Assembly (NCBI GenBank): GCA_014338405.1
Contig: JTDE01000110.1
Coordinates: forward strand, 65,924 to 129,923
DNA: 64,000 bases
Direction of reading: 5' to 3'
Source: Paragonimus skrjabini miyazakii
Lineage: Eukaryota; Platyhelminthes; Trematoda; Plagiorchiida; Troglotrematidae
Of this stretch, positions 36,215 through 48,185 are shown piece after piece (the stretch's first letter is position 1; every line of letters begins with the position of its first letter). The translations under genes and the position numbers were made by a program. The notes below the pieces were generated by a model. The model was not told the DNA's origin, ran no database searches, and saw nothing but the letters and a program-made list of their open reading frames with translations.

Positions 36215-39110
36215 GTATAAATTGGATGGACGATTTTATGCAATTGTAATCCTGGAAGAAACAGCCAAATCCTCATCTTTATGACGTAGCACCTGTTTGC
36301 ATCGAACGAGCTGCGATGTCTTTCAGTAGTTTAAAAGCAGATGACTCCATTTAATTCATAGTTTATTTGAAAATTTGGTTGTGAGCTTATCAGTTCAACC
36401 GTCGTCATTTAGAACCACACGACAAGTATGCATTTAACTGCAGAAATAGTTACAGGCTTAAAGGTTTTGTCTGCACATGAGCACCTGATGGTAGTTAGAA
36501 GTGGATACATATTAATTACGAGCACACCCAACAAACCAGATGTATAAATGTATGAAATTCAGCTTAGGTTGAATATTAGCACATACGCCCACTCCAGTTA
36601 TTTGTAATGTGTAACCATACCTTTATTAAGCCAAATGGGAATTATCAGTGAGACGCTCCTTTTTGGGTAACGTGGCGCTCCCCTTCACGCCTGACTTGGT
36701 AACCCAAGGATTTCACATTCCTACGGAGTATTTCCCTGCCAGTCTGCTGATAAAGTCATTCCCGTCTCACTCTCGCACAACTATATGTCAGAACTGTCAC
36801 GAAGTTCAAAGTGAATTTAAATGCCTATCACAGCCTGAATGAAATCAAGTTATTTGTATTGAGGCTGGAAAACAACAGTCGTTGAAGTAGTAAGTAAGTC
36901 CTGCATCCGCTATAAAAAACAACCCGAAGAAAGATGAATCCTGTGGACTTCACAGTTCCATAAGCCGCCGTATCCGGTATAGACTACTTTTTGTCTTGTT
37001 TGCCATCTCAAGCGGCGAACCATAAAACGAAGTTTGATGACGAAGTGTTTGACTCTTGGAGGTCATAACAGACACAATGCTATATATGATATACTCACGA
37101 ACAGCGACTGCTTAAAAGTGTGTTGGTATATTGCACACATTTACAGATTTATGTTTGTCAGCTCAACCACGTTTCTTTGGAATTGTCCTCTTTTAGTTGT
37201 TTACCAATCATTTGCCGAAAACTGAATTTTTTCGCTATTACATTGGGTTCTTTCGTGTGTAATCGAAAACTTTCAAGGGAATGCGTTCCCTATTTCTATG
37301 TCAAACAACGTTTTCTTTGCATATTATCATTAGCGAAAATAACTTCGCAGATGTTGTTGGAGATATACCATATTAACCTTGAGTGTTAGTGTGGAACTGC
37401 CCCAACTCTTCTCAGTAACAACTCACCTATATCTTTGAATTCACTATCCTAGATAATTACTGTTGATTGGGAGTTGTTCTTTTCTGTGTGCAGCATCTTT
37501 CACAGATAATGGAATATTCAAAAATAATTTAACAATGATTAAAAAGGTAAGCTATACTAATGAAGCAATCACATTTGCCCTGTTGCCAGAGTTTGCGCGT
37601 AATCAGAGAGTTAATAAAGAACTCACCCTGGCGTATTCTTAGAGAAATATTTCTGCTGGATCCACTAATTAAGGTGGGTTATTGTGAAATGAACCGGTCC
37701 TGCGAACGCTGCCCAGAAAATGTATAAGAAAGGGTGATGCTAAAGTGACACTCACTGGAGGCTTTACAGAAGCTTACTTGCAACATTGTATTCGTATTCT
37801 CAGGTTTCCGGTTGGTCATTAATTCAGAGAACAAACATCACTAACCAAAACGTCATTGTGATACAGTTTTTGTGTATGCGAACACCGTGTAGGAGTTTTG
37901 GAAAAATTTATCTCCTTCGGGTTCATTTTCTCTACCAGCTCGTCCTAACTGAGAATTTAATCAGCGCATCTGGAGGGCCGCATTAACAGTGGCTCATCTT
38001 TCCTCATCAGCGTAGTTAATCTGAATTCAAACAAGTATTGGTTCTAGTCAAAACAGATGCAAGTTTTTGAAACTTTCATAGCGATTGGTGCGTAGAAGTT
38101 ACTTTGTAGCTTGTTGCTCTTTATTTCATAACTAGATCTCGCAACTTTTTTTTCAGAAACTTAGTTTGAAATACTTCAGTCCACCTAATTACTCCTTTAA
38201 AATGACCATATAGCAAATTCATAAATTTTGTTTGAGTGTGTTACGAAACAAAAAATAGTCACTCGGAATGTGTAGAACAATCAGTATTCTTCAAAAAATC
38301 TCTAAGGTAACGGTCACCTAGACAATAGTTCTACTTATTTATTTCTTCAGTGCTTCTGAAACAGTGTGGCGGTAGTGCATTGCCCACTAGATTTTCGCAG
38401 GGGCCACTTCTGTCTGACAGATCTAAGACGTTTCGGTGACCAGTAAGACGGATTAGAAGCTGTTGAACGTGGTTGGTAGGGACAGCAGCAGACGCGGACA
38501 TGCAAGAGAGTGAGATTTGTCTGCTGTATTCCTCTGTGCACTTACATGAACCGAGCGCGGGTTGAAAGCGCAACATCCACGAACCTACATGTTGCCTGAG
38601 GTTTCCTCACAATGACGAAAACCATTCTGCATTTGCCAGCGGAATAAATCAGGCGAGCTCCAGTCGGAAGTTATGCCAACGTTTGTAAGTAGGTCTTTGG
38701 CTCCTTGAACAAAGTTGCAACCCTCGACGGCTCAAAACATCGATCTATGTCTTCACGAATGATAGCTGATGTAAACCATGGGCCAAATGCGATAGTGCAG
38801 AAAGCCCTCAATGTTTCATATTTGAAAAACGGACTCATCTGAAGTAGAAATCAATTGGCTAGAGGCTAAATAAATATGAGCATGTTAGCAGGCATATACG
38901 TGACTGAATTTTGCAAGATAATACTAAAATTCAATGTGCCGAGAATCCTTCTGAAATGATACCACTGACATTTGCTGCCCATCTGGGACTGGAACTTTAC
39001 TGACGACATTCAGGCCTGGTTAGTCAAATTTGGAGGACGAAATGTTATCAGTTGTGGGACATGTGCACCAAATTTACTACGAATGAAGTCAAACGGTTTG
39101 AGTGTCGTGT
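36215..39110. other. No gene recognised
   Basis: AT-rich up to about 38.3 kb. The 38.3-38.8 kb part is more balanced in composition and open in two minus frames (38576-38331 among them), but I recognise no protein there. A pyrimidine-rich acceptor near 38156 leads only to a 17-codon frame. Confidence 0.4.
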
Positions 39111-39117
39111 TTGACAG

Positions 39118-39331
39118 GTTATTGGTAGATCGACTGAGAATAACACAACGTGACGTGGAAGTTATAATACGGATGATTTTCCTCAGGAGTACTGTAATCG
39201 AAATCACATTAGCGTGTTAGTGTGATTTCAATTATAACAGTTCTCAGGAAGGCCACCCGAGGTGGTCGAAACATTAAGTATTACGATTTGCTCGCAACAT
39301 TGTGTTATTCTCAGTCGATTTACCAATAACG
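39118..39331. repeat. Long imperfect inverted repeat
   Basis: Arms 39118-39212 and 39217-39331 pair across a centre near 39214. Reversed, the right arm repeats TATTGGTARATCGACTGAGA, ATAACACAA and ATCGAAATCACA-like words. The right arm is about 20 bp longer and includes an inner hairpin, GGCCACC-CGA-GGTGGTC, followed by GAAACA. It may be a small foldback element; no target duplication was established. Confidence 0.75.
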
Positions 39332-39339
39332 GAATGTTA

Positions 39340-40740
39340 TTGCTTCACGTTTACTACAAGGAAATACTGGAACTCAGTCGGCAACTCGTTCACTCTGTGT
39401 CACCATTCACAAAGTTGACTATATGCCGCCTCAAAGGGTGTCCATTTTCTGAGTGCTCACTTTTGATAAAATCAGAAACCCCAGCCCACATATGTTTGCT
39501 TTCTTCACTAAAAACGAAACTTGTACCTTTCAATCCGGTTCAATTGTTGACATACTTATACATTCGAAAAAATCGTACCTCAACCCTCTGTAGTATGAGA
39601 ATACAGCACACTGTAGTAACAGCGCAGTTACTGGATAACCTAGTTACCAGCTACCGCAGGGCTTTCGATAGATAAATGAACTCTACAGTCGTTCGACTAT
39701 ATCATGTTTCCTATCGATGATTGGTTGCATCATCTTCAGCGCCGGTTTTGTTTTAAGTTACATGCACATCTTAACCACCGCAATACGTTTTGAAGCATGA
39801 ACTTAGGAATGAACCTTCCGCTTCAAGCCTATTTTGTCAAGGGGAACAGTTGCTGATCTGCGAACTATAGATTCACGTGAATGATTTTGCAAATGGTTCA
39901 CTGGACTTGGCATTCGGCCAAGAGTTCAGGTTAGATTTTCTTCTGTGGTTGACAGCAAACGGCTCACGGTATATTGAATTTTTGAAATTTATTTTTAAGG
40001 CAGTTCACGGACAGATTTTCGGCTTGCAGTAAACTAACATATGACTCAGAATACGCCGACCTTCAGAAATGTCCAGCATTCGAATGAACAGTAGCTAAAA
40101 GGAACGGGAAACAGATTCTTTTATCTAGAGCTCAGCAGACTAACGACTGTTTTAACTTGTAAACCTCAAAATGGAAAACTTAACTAATCAAAAAATCGAC
40201 ATCATCATTGAAAATTCGACTGTGTTCACTTCCTTATTCACCAGTAATGATCGGTTCATGTACCTTCGAAGGTTACCGCGTGGATGCATAACCAGTCGGT
40301 AGCGTTGACTATCTGGAAAGTGGTGACCTAAACTCATGCAAGCTGGGTTTCTTTTCGATCTTGGTTGTACTGATCACATCTTCAAACTCCGTCAGACGCG
40401 TGAACTCCTCTTCCGTAATTCTCCGTTGTACAATACGAACGGAGAGAAGATATGATCAACTAACAAATTACGTCCACGACTACTCACGCTCAGAAAACGT
40501 TAGTCTTTTAAAACAACTCGCATACATTCTGATTTACTGGCGGTGGCTTGAAAAGTTTAAAACCGATATACTCATGAGGATAAATTTCTTTAATGTTGCT
40601 GGATTTCTGTGTATGTCATTTGTATTGTGGTTATCTACAATGCCAGAAAAATCTTAGCAGTTTTCACCATCAAAATTAGTAATACAGAAATGTTTCTAGA
40701 GTATAAGTCAGTACTGTTTCTTGACGCGGCATATTTTTGT
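39340..40740. other. No gene recognised
   Basis: The 137-codon plus frame at 39262-39675 begins inside the inverted repeat and has no recognised domain. The remainder is AT-rich. Confidence 0.4.
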
Positions 40741-40744
40741 TTTT

Positions 40745-41840
40745 CTAGAATTTTGATAAGTTTGATAATTCCATCACGCTGTGAAAACTCAATAATTATG
40801 GTCCCCATGCGCGCTCACTTATGTGACTTGAGAATTATCTGACTGAACACAGACTCAGTGTAAAGGTGAATAGTTAGCCATCAGAACAGTTCCATATCAA
40901 CAGCGGCCTCCCAATTGGATCAATTTAAGGACCCCTGCTATTCATTATCTCCTTTCTTGAACTAACCACTTTTACTAAATCCCGATGGCACGAAACTGTG
41001 ACGAGTTCCAGAGTGTCCAGAGGATGTGGTGATAGTGGAAAACTATTCGAATTGCATACATCGATTAATCATAAAAAATAACTCATCGTTCCTTGTCAAT
41101 AAGCGTGAATTCATGCACGTTTGCCAACAAAACTGTGCTCGCTAAACCATGGGCAACACAAAGCTACTGGTGTTAGCGTGCAAACGAGATCTTGGGACCA
41201 TAACGACAGGCAGTTATGTCCGTCTATAAATTGCGCAGTCATGGCTAAAAAGGCGCAAATGATACTGAACTTTCTAACAGGGGTTTGTTGAACCCTCCGT
41301 CAGTTCTTGACTAACTGCGGATATCTTAAGGGAAACTTAATTCTTTCGTACAAAATACTCCACAACCCGGTTAATTCATCGACACATCTTCTCCTCGCCC
41401 CAAATGGGAGTGAGCGTTTAAGTGATCACTCTGTGAAATTGCGTAATGGAATAAGTAAGTTGCTTTTCAGACAGAACTCCCTCACAATCATGATCTGTCT
41501 ACATTAGTGCGCGTTGGGCGACTCTGTGATCACAGCCGANNNNNNNNNNNNNNNNNNNNNNNNNNNNNNNNNNNNNNNNNNNNNNNNNNNNNNNNNNNNN
41601 NNNNNNNNNNNNNNNNNNNNNNNNNNNNNNNNNNNNNNNNNNNNNNNNNNNNNNNNNNNNNNNNGTTTCAATGTTTGTTGTTGAAATGATTGCAGTCAGC
41701 ATCTTCATTGAATTTGTCTTTTATTTAGTTCCATTCACTTTTTCTTCACACAAGTGAACTGTCCAACACAATGTTTTACCCACCACCGCAGATATAGGAA
41801 CGAATATGCAAGCATCTTTTCTCCATTCTTTTACAACCTA
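40745..41840 (+). mobile_element. CR1-like retrotransposon fragment, copy C
   Basis: Plus-strand 3' part of the CR1 family, starting within the RT at a segment equal to 58460 onward in copy B and running to the 3' UTR. The frame 41307-41507 encodes the C-terminal region, with LILSYKILHNPVNSSTHLLL and RLSDHSVKLRNGISKLLF matching copies A and B. It is 5'-truncated and interrupted by an N gap. Confidence 0.87.
41540..41664. other. Assembly gap (125 N)
   Basis: Undetermined bases inside CR1 copy C. The corresponding interval is 129 bp in copies A (26983-27111) and B (59429-59557), so the gap length is close to what the family predicts. Confidence 0.99.
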
Positions 41841-42645
41841 TACTTATGGATGATTGTGTAATCTGTAGAGTTGGTTGAATACTTTATAGCCTTCAATGTT
41901 GTCATTAGTTATGCTAACGTTCGCATAAAACGTTACTGGGCCACGCCAAATGTTTTGCACGTAGTTCATCATATGATCACTGAAGACGGTGTCACTCATG
42001 TTGCCAAATCTGTGATGCAGTTTACGAGACAGTCTATATGCGTGGTTTAATTTAAATTTTTGATGTCTCACACTGAAAGTCAATTTTCTCTAACCGTTAG
42101 ATGTGGTTAAAGAAGGGTGTTTTAGGCTTCGTTTTATCTCTACTGCCTTGCAATTTGTAGGCGCCCTGATGTTGTACGTTTGAATACAGAGGTAGCTACT
42201 TTTAGTAGTTAGGTCCATTCCCCTCCCCGTCTTTTTCTACTCTCTTCTCATCTAAATGTTTTTCTCTCTTTTTTCCGTCGTGGTTGTGTGGCAGTTAAGC
42301 CTCAGTGTGAACCACTGACATATTGCTGTCTATGATGATGATGAACTGCTATGCCGAACCAAGCAACCGCTACAACTGTGACTACCTGCCAGATGAGTAC
42401 TATATCCACGTTGTGTTACAGTTTGAGCGTCAAGCGCCGCTCAATTTTAGAACGATTATTTCTCAACGTCTCAATATCCGGTAGAATAAACGTGTCGATC
42501 ATCACGGCGACTTGATTTTGAATGATTCGTCAGATCTCTCTTACTTGTTATTAATGCCGTGCATGGCAGTTTGATGAATAATAATTTTCCTATAGCTTGC
42601 CCATCTTTTCTGCCAAAAGGTAGATCACATACCGATTTAGACTTC
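41840..42645. repeat. Composite repeat without PLE (blocks Z, Y, X)
   Basis: Continues from the CR1 3' end in the same arrangement as 26860-24990 reversed: Z at about 41840-42080, Y at 42330-42410, X at 42400-42640. The X-Y junction TATATCCACG at 42401-42410 is the empty form of the PLE target. A segment of about 210 bp (42115-42330) absent at 26.5 kb separates Z from Y. The 79-codon minus frame at 42083-41844 lies in Z and has a near-identical but frameshifted counterpart at 26.6 kb. Confidence 0.82.
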
Positions 42646-42649
42646 ACGT

Positions 42650-45178
42650 TTAATAAAAGCCAGCGGCTAATTTTGTTTGGCGTTTATGCATTTAAATAAT
42701 TTTATGCCCACGAAGAAATCGAATATCGCCTGGTACATATGATGGGTTGATATACGCAACCGCATTGTCCACTGGGATCTGTTGCATTTTTCGTGTGGTT
42801 TATGGGCTTAGTTTTGAGGATTTTATTCATTTGCTGAAGACAGTATTTGAGACTGAACAATCTTCACTGAAGTGGGTAATGTGTAAATTATTTACGGTTG
42901 ATTATAATAGTCCTACCTGTTTAAATTATTAAATGTAATATTCCAAGCTCTTTTTCAGTCAGCCTGGCAACATGTATGTGAGGCTGGTTTACATTATGGC
43001 TTTATAAACATCGTCATTATTAACGGACTGGGAGAACTGAATATCTTTGTGTGTTACAGTTGTATTCTACTATACCTTAACACCTGTATGACTCCTGAAT
43101 ATTTTATCAAAGTTTATATTTACATAAATGTCAATGCAACCAGGAACACCGGGTTCAAAATGTTTATATTTGTGCTACACTTCAAAACTTTTTTGTGAAA
43201 ACTTTAAAAAAATATAGCCAGAAATGTTTTTCAATTATATTTACCTTTCTGTTTAATTAATAAAACCGGGTCTATTCATATTTTACATGTAGGCTTGCAA
43301 AACGAGAACTGATGCAAATCAGTGCGTTTAAATCATCCATATTTACGGTTGTGTCCATTGTGTTTGTTGAACTTAGGATGGTGCATATGATGACACAACA
43401 TTTTATGTCGCAGTTTTTTCACATTGTTAAAAAATGTTTAGTTATTTTAGTTTCGATCTAATGAAATGGTCTGTTTATCCGGAAATTCTGAATAGATAAT
43501 CTGTGTATAGTCAAAACAGTTGGTTTCATACAGAAAACTAAGTTTTAATGTTCAGTAGGTTACAGCGCAGCATTTCAAAACTATCCTAATGTTAAACTGA
43601 TGAATAGTTACGGACATTGATTGCGTACCACAAACCTAATTACGTTTGCAAACGTCTTTCAGCCCGGTATACCTAGAGTGTAAAGTTAACTACACCATGT
43701 TGTGGAGACGCTGTTATGCAAGCATATACAGAATGATTCATTTGAAAACGATGACCTTTCACAGATGTAAAATTACTGGTCATCGAACGCTTGGTTTGAA
43801 GTGTACTGTCAAATGAAGGACTTATTCGTCAGCCATGAGATCAAAAACATTCCAGTACAAAACATCCGTGGAATAATATCATGAAACCAAGGGTATTCAA
43901 CCCTGAATAATTGCAACTGAGTCAAGGTTTTCAACCTGAAAGATGCGTTTTAATTTTCAGTTAGTTTATCATATTCCGAATGTTTCTATCACTCTGGTAA
44001 TCCTCCATTTGTGGTTCAATGTACGCTCTTCTTATTTTTTCAGAAAGCGTCTGAAATAGTGGTAGCTCATCTGAATCAACTTGGTCTCAAATATAAAGAG
44101 TTATGTGTACAGCGTTACGTACCATATCCTCCAGTAACTATATTTTAATGTTTCAAGTTCTACATCTCGACCCAGTCACCATGGATTGTGGCAGTTCAAA
44201 GTTTTAAACGTAGGGAGTTGGAGGTAATATGAGACCAAACTCAAAAAAGCCACTGATAGAAACTGATCACCTATTATATAAACAGTGCATATATTTTATT
44301 TGGGCGTATATAACAATCATTTCTACCACACTGTGTTGACTTCAAAGAGACAACCAATAGTTTTCCATTTATTCTCATGTCATTCTCCTCTATAAGCAAT
44401 AACTGTTTCACATTTTTTGTTATACGGTTCTATAGCTGCTCGTTGTAAGCCTGGAGTGACTGGTTCCAACGTGGTCATGCACATCAACCAGCTGGAATAG
44501 ACCTCCAAATTTCCAGTGCTGATTGACTGTATGACCTAATTAGTGGGCGAACTGTTTGATCAAAATAATAATTTATGAACGTGCTCGAGTATACAGTTCA
44601 TTTGGTTGCGATACATTTAGTAGGTGTAAATTCGAACCATTTAACAAACCAAATACACCCGTCAATAAACTAGTGATACATCAACCAGAGATTTGACGTT
44701 AGTTGATTGTTGAACAACACCGTGCATCCGATCACCATTTCGGACATATGACATTGAGCAGGAATACTTGACCAACCAGTAAAAGTAAGCATGCTGGATT
44801 ATCAATGGATTAGAATGTTCGTCTTAAGTAGTAAATTGTGTTTCTTGAGAGTCACTGTTGAGAACAGCCCAGCGGTTTTGCATTTAACTAAGTAGTAACA
44901 TCATAAAAACATCTATAATCCTGTCGTTTACAATTCTGTGAGGAACAGTGTCGATGTTGATATTACACGCGTAAATAGATTAACTGTTGATTGAGTTGTG
45001 AATCAAGTGAAAGGTGACTGAAATCGGGTGACAATCATAATTCACACTGGCAATGGTATTTGGTGTTCACACTGAGATTCTTTGGTGCGGAACACTCAGT
45101 CATTGCTACACCCTATTTGTTTATTATTTCCACCTGTACAAACTGTCAATGTCGCGCTGATTTTCCGTTGGTATGCAG
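42650..45178. other. AT-rich, probably intronic to the arrestin gene, or intergenic
   Basis: No repeat family recognised. It lies directly upstream of the arrestin exon and ends in its acceptor. The preceding arrestin exon (with the KRDF segment) was looked for and not found. A candidate terminal exon of something else is at 44044-44148. Confidence 0.45.
44044..44148 (+). CDS. Candidate terminal exon, unknown protein
   Basis: A very strong acceptor (CTCTTCTTATTTTTTCAG, ending 44043) is followed at once by 34 open codons and a TAA. The peptide KASEIVVAHLNQLGLKYKEL and its Pro/Tyr-rich tail look like a real C-terminus, but I cannot name the protein. No AATAAA was found close downstream. If it is real, the gene would end about 1 kb before the arrestin exon, or the exon is an alternative 3' end. 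Confidence 0.35.
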   Translation, partial: KASEIVVAHLNQLGLKYKELCVQRYVPYPPVTIF

Positions 45179-45594
45179 ACGGTATTGTGTGGTTCGACAC
45201 ACAAAAATTGGAAGGTCAACCGGTGAATTTGATGCTCGTCTGTGGCTGTCGTTATGGGCGCGAAGATCTAGACGTCCTCGGGCTAACCTTCCAGCGAGAT
45301 CTCCTCGTGTTCACCAGACAAATTTGTCCGGAATCAGAGTCCAGCAATCAGCGCGTGACAGTCCAAAAGTCTCGACGATATTGGCCACGCAGGCGTACAA
45401 AATGTGCAAAACCCAAGTCTGGTGATGAACCGAGAGAGGTTCGGAAGGAGACAGTTCAGTCGGAACTGAACTTCACTGAACATCTATTACCTCACTCAGA
45501 AGAGATACGAACAGATAATTTCCCACTTTCCTACACACAGAAACGGTTACTCACAAGATTGGGCACTGCAAATGCTCGTCCATTTCGTATTCAC
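45179..45594 (+). CDS. Internal exon of an arrestin gene
   Basis: Arrestins bind phosphorylated G-protein-coupled receptors at the cytoplasmic face and stop or redirect signalling. The exon encodes DGIVWFDTQKLEG, then RYGREDLDVLGLTFQRDLLV, the diagnostic N-domain segment that includes the receptor-contacting finger loop. It ends with LSYTQKRLLTRLG and ARPF, matching helix I (LTRLQERLIKKLG) and the following YPF. Between finger loop and helix I lie about 74 residues instead of about 18 in vertebrate arrestins; this extra part is basic (SRRYWPRRRTKCAKPK) and then acidic. The acceptor is TTTTCCGTTGGTATGCAG (ends 45178) and the donor GTGAGT starts at 45595. The exon begins in phase 1 and ends on a codon boundary. 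The frame is intact. No other exon of the gene was found in the window, which implies large introns. A retrocopy is unlikely, as both splice sites are present. Confidence 0.92.
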
Positions 45595-47745
45595 GTGAGT
45601 TGAGATTTTCTGATAGTACTACTCCATCATAACAGCAAAGCTGCCAAAAATATATAAACAAAAGATATCTTATAACCTTGAAACAAAGGTCAAGACAACA
45701 AATTCTACAATTTTGCTAGTTAGCTGCCTATCACAATGTTCCCAGCGAGCAGAAAGCTTCAAAGTTTCCTAGCGGAATTTCTGACTACAGTCCCTTAATG
45801 AAAAGTCGCCATCAGAATACGTAATACTGACATACGTTTCTCGTGGGATCATTTATACCGAAATGGGTTTCCCACTGGGCAAAAGTTCGAACGTTGTCAG
45901 TTTTAAATCACGTCAAAAGTTCAGGTTATTCTTTGGAGGGTTTCGAAAACTATGGAAAACTGGCAGCTTTCCGTCCAACATAACACTGGCAGTATACTTA
46001 TAGTAATTCGTTCTCTTGACGAACATAAATAAGGCAGTGAGAGGGTGCAAATCATATGGTGTTCGTACATTTCGTACATTCTGATCACACATCAACAAGT
46101 AACTATTTCTAAACCTTAAACTAAGTTTCCGTTAGGTGTAAGTCATGATTTAAGGGATTCGGACTACCAGGACAGCCGCAACGTCAACACAGACTGTTTA
46201 TGAACACACAGTGGAGAATTTTGATGCCTGACAGCCACACTCTCAGCAGACTGGAGGATGCGTTTCCGATGGCCTTGAAAATTCACAATCTTTCACCCTG
46301 TGTTCTGTTTGGATTAAGTGTTTTGGTAATGTCGACTCTAAGTGTCGGCCGTCAGTCTCTATGAGCACGCCTGTCGTTTCTAGTTGTGCTTCTAACCGCT
46401 TTGGAAAATACTGCTTGATATGAGAAGCTGGCTGTTGGTTTGTACTTATGTAGTTCATATTGCAGTCACATGAGGTTTTGTCTATCAAGCGTCAAAATCC
46501 CTCACTGCATGCTCAAAAACAACTTGTGTTCATGTCGCGGCTGCCATGGTAGTCAGAATCCCCATAACTTCGATTTACATTTCCCGTGTCTGTCTGCCTA
46601 ATCTCTTAAATCAGGATTTCCGTCCTGTAAAACCTTATCTTAATGGTTAAACTCGGTTACATGTCCATGTGTGATCAGAATGTATGAAATGGTAATCCGC
46701 GTAACATCACACGGCTTGCATCTTCGCTTTGTCTTAGTCATAGTTTTATGACCCAGAGAATACCAGAATTATTATGGAAACAGAGGAATGTTTTTACATT
46801 CAGAAATGGCTGGTTCCACTTATCAATCGGCCTGTTTATCTAGATTCACAGCCATCAGTGGATTGCCCAGATTTTTGTGAACATCAGTTTAGCATGTTTT
46901 GCATTGTTCTCTCTTCGCTGGACCTAAGCCACATGAGTTGAGACAATGAGGTGATCAGCGTAAGAAATGAGTTTGAAGAATGTTAAATTTCGAGTCAACG
47001 TTAAATGTATTGAAGCAATGTCGATCTGTTTACTGAAACTCAGCTTCTTCTAGGAACTCTGCTAGCGACAATATTGAGACACTAACAACGAATTTATTGC
47101 TGTTACATCATGTGCTCTTTCTGTCTGTTTACTACACTTACAAATAAAATCAAACTTACGTGATCAAACTTTGAAGTTTTAGCTTTTATCCTATCCATAT
47201 ACAAAGGATAACGCAAGTACTGTTTCCTTGAGAGCAAACCTTTCAAAATGTGTGAAAAATTTCGTAAGGTTAACACAGAGTTGCCATATTGTATACCGAA
47301 TCAATGACACGGAACTCCGTTAATGTACTTAGCTAATCTGAATTTGAAGGAAATGTACTATTCGCCTGGTTTATTCTGCGGTAGCAGCACCCCGTACGTT
47401 ACCGTGCATAACATTCTTATGCTGAAACTACACTGACACATTGGTCTTGCTTTACCTAATCTCAAAGTCTGTGGTTTTTCAGATTCGACCGAACTACACA
47501 TTATTTTGCCTATTGACTAACTTCTCCTGCGATTTCGTAGGTAGACAAAGGTTTTAGTAGTTTTTGCAATATTCTTCAACCGGCTGATATATTGCTTATC
47601 AATGGTCATCAACTCTGTCAACTCTGTCCTACTTAACAGTGTAAGGTGAGCATTATAAACTGTTGGACAAAGAAAGAACCATAAAATCTGATAAGTAGTT
47701 TGGCAGATTTGATAATTTAGAAGAGACTTGATTGCGGAAAGTGTG
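45595..47745. other. Probable intron of the arrestin gene
   Basis: Starts with the exon's GTGAGT donor. No downstream arrestin exon (IPPNLP, LQPG or GVDYE region) was recognised here or later in the window. No retroelement motif seen. Confidence 0.5.
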
Positions 47746-47750
47746 GGCAC

Positions 47751-47815
47751 CGGCTGGATTCGAACCAATGACAGAAACAACACGCACAAACGGGGCAAAT
47801 GCTCAGCTGGTAGAA
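47751..47815. repeat. tRNA-like short repeat, copy 2
   Basis: Shares CGGCTGGATT, GAACCAA and ACAGAAACAACACGC with 35017-35055. The minus strand has a perfect B box, GGTTCGAATCC (47766-47756), while GCTCAGCTGGTAGA at 47801-47814, an A-box-like word, is on the plus strand. The two boxes face opposite ways, so this is a fused or rearranged fragment, not a tRNA gene. Confidence 0.6.
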
Positions 47816-48067
47816 TGGGTCAGCTGGGCTGGTTTTTGTTCAGTCATTCTTAATAGTTTTACGTCACTAAAATATTTATTGTTTCTTAGAAGCTAAATTT
47901 CTTGGTAGTCATTCAGTTCAACTGTCTTCTGTTGTCTAGCAGATCATTAAAATTACAGATGAGTAGTAGGTGATTTTGCTTTTCATATAGGTTGAACATC
48001 ATCCACAATTGATCGCAGCTGTTGCATTCCAATAGACTTTCCAGTCCGCCCCTATTGAATAGCAAAA

Positions 48068-48112
48068 GCACTAGACTCAAGTTTCATTCTCATTAGACCT
48101 CGTCAGTAGTGC
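48068..48112 (-). ncRNA. Hammerhead ribozyme, mildly degenerate (S3)
   Basis: Stem I GCACTA and TAGTGC are intact. The core is CTGACGA (the changed position 7 is tolerant in hammerheads), followed by GAAA and stem III ACTTGAGT then C. Stem II (GGTCT with AGAAT) has lost most pairing, including the first G-C pair, so activity is doubtful. Confidence 0.82.
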
Positions 48113-48129
48113 ATATCCTCTTCAATGCC

Positions 48130-48185
48130 GGGACTAGAACCACGGCCACGCTGTTCCTGAAGCAACCCTGTTTACCACTGCATCA
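48130..48185 (-). promoter_or_regulatory. tRNA-type internal Pol III promoter (A and B boxes)
   Basis: On the minus strand TGATGCAGTGGTAAA (48185-48171) resembles the A box TRGYNNARNGG, and GTGGTTCTAGTCCC (48143-48130) the B box GGTTCGANTCC with one change. The spacing of about 30 bp is tRNA-like, and both precede the hammerhead on the same strand, so a Pol III transcript would contain the ribozyme. Confidence 0.72.

Noticed and set aside
47751..47815. A tRNA gene
   Set aside because: A perfect B box and an A-box-like word exist but on opposite strands, and no cloverleaf can be drawn.
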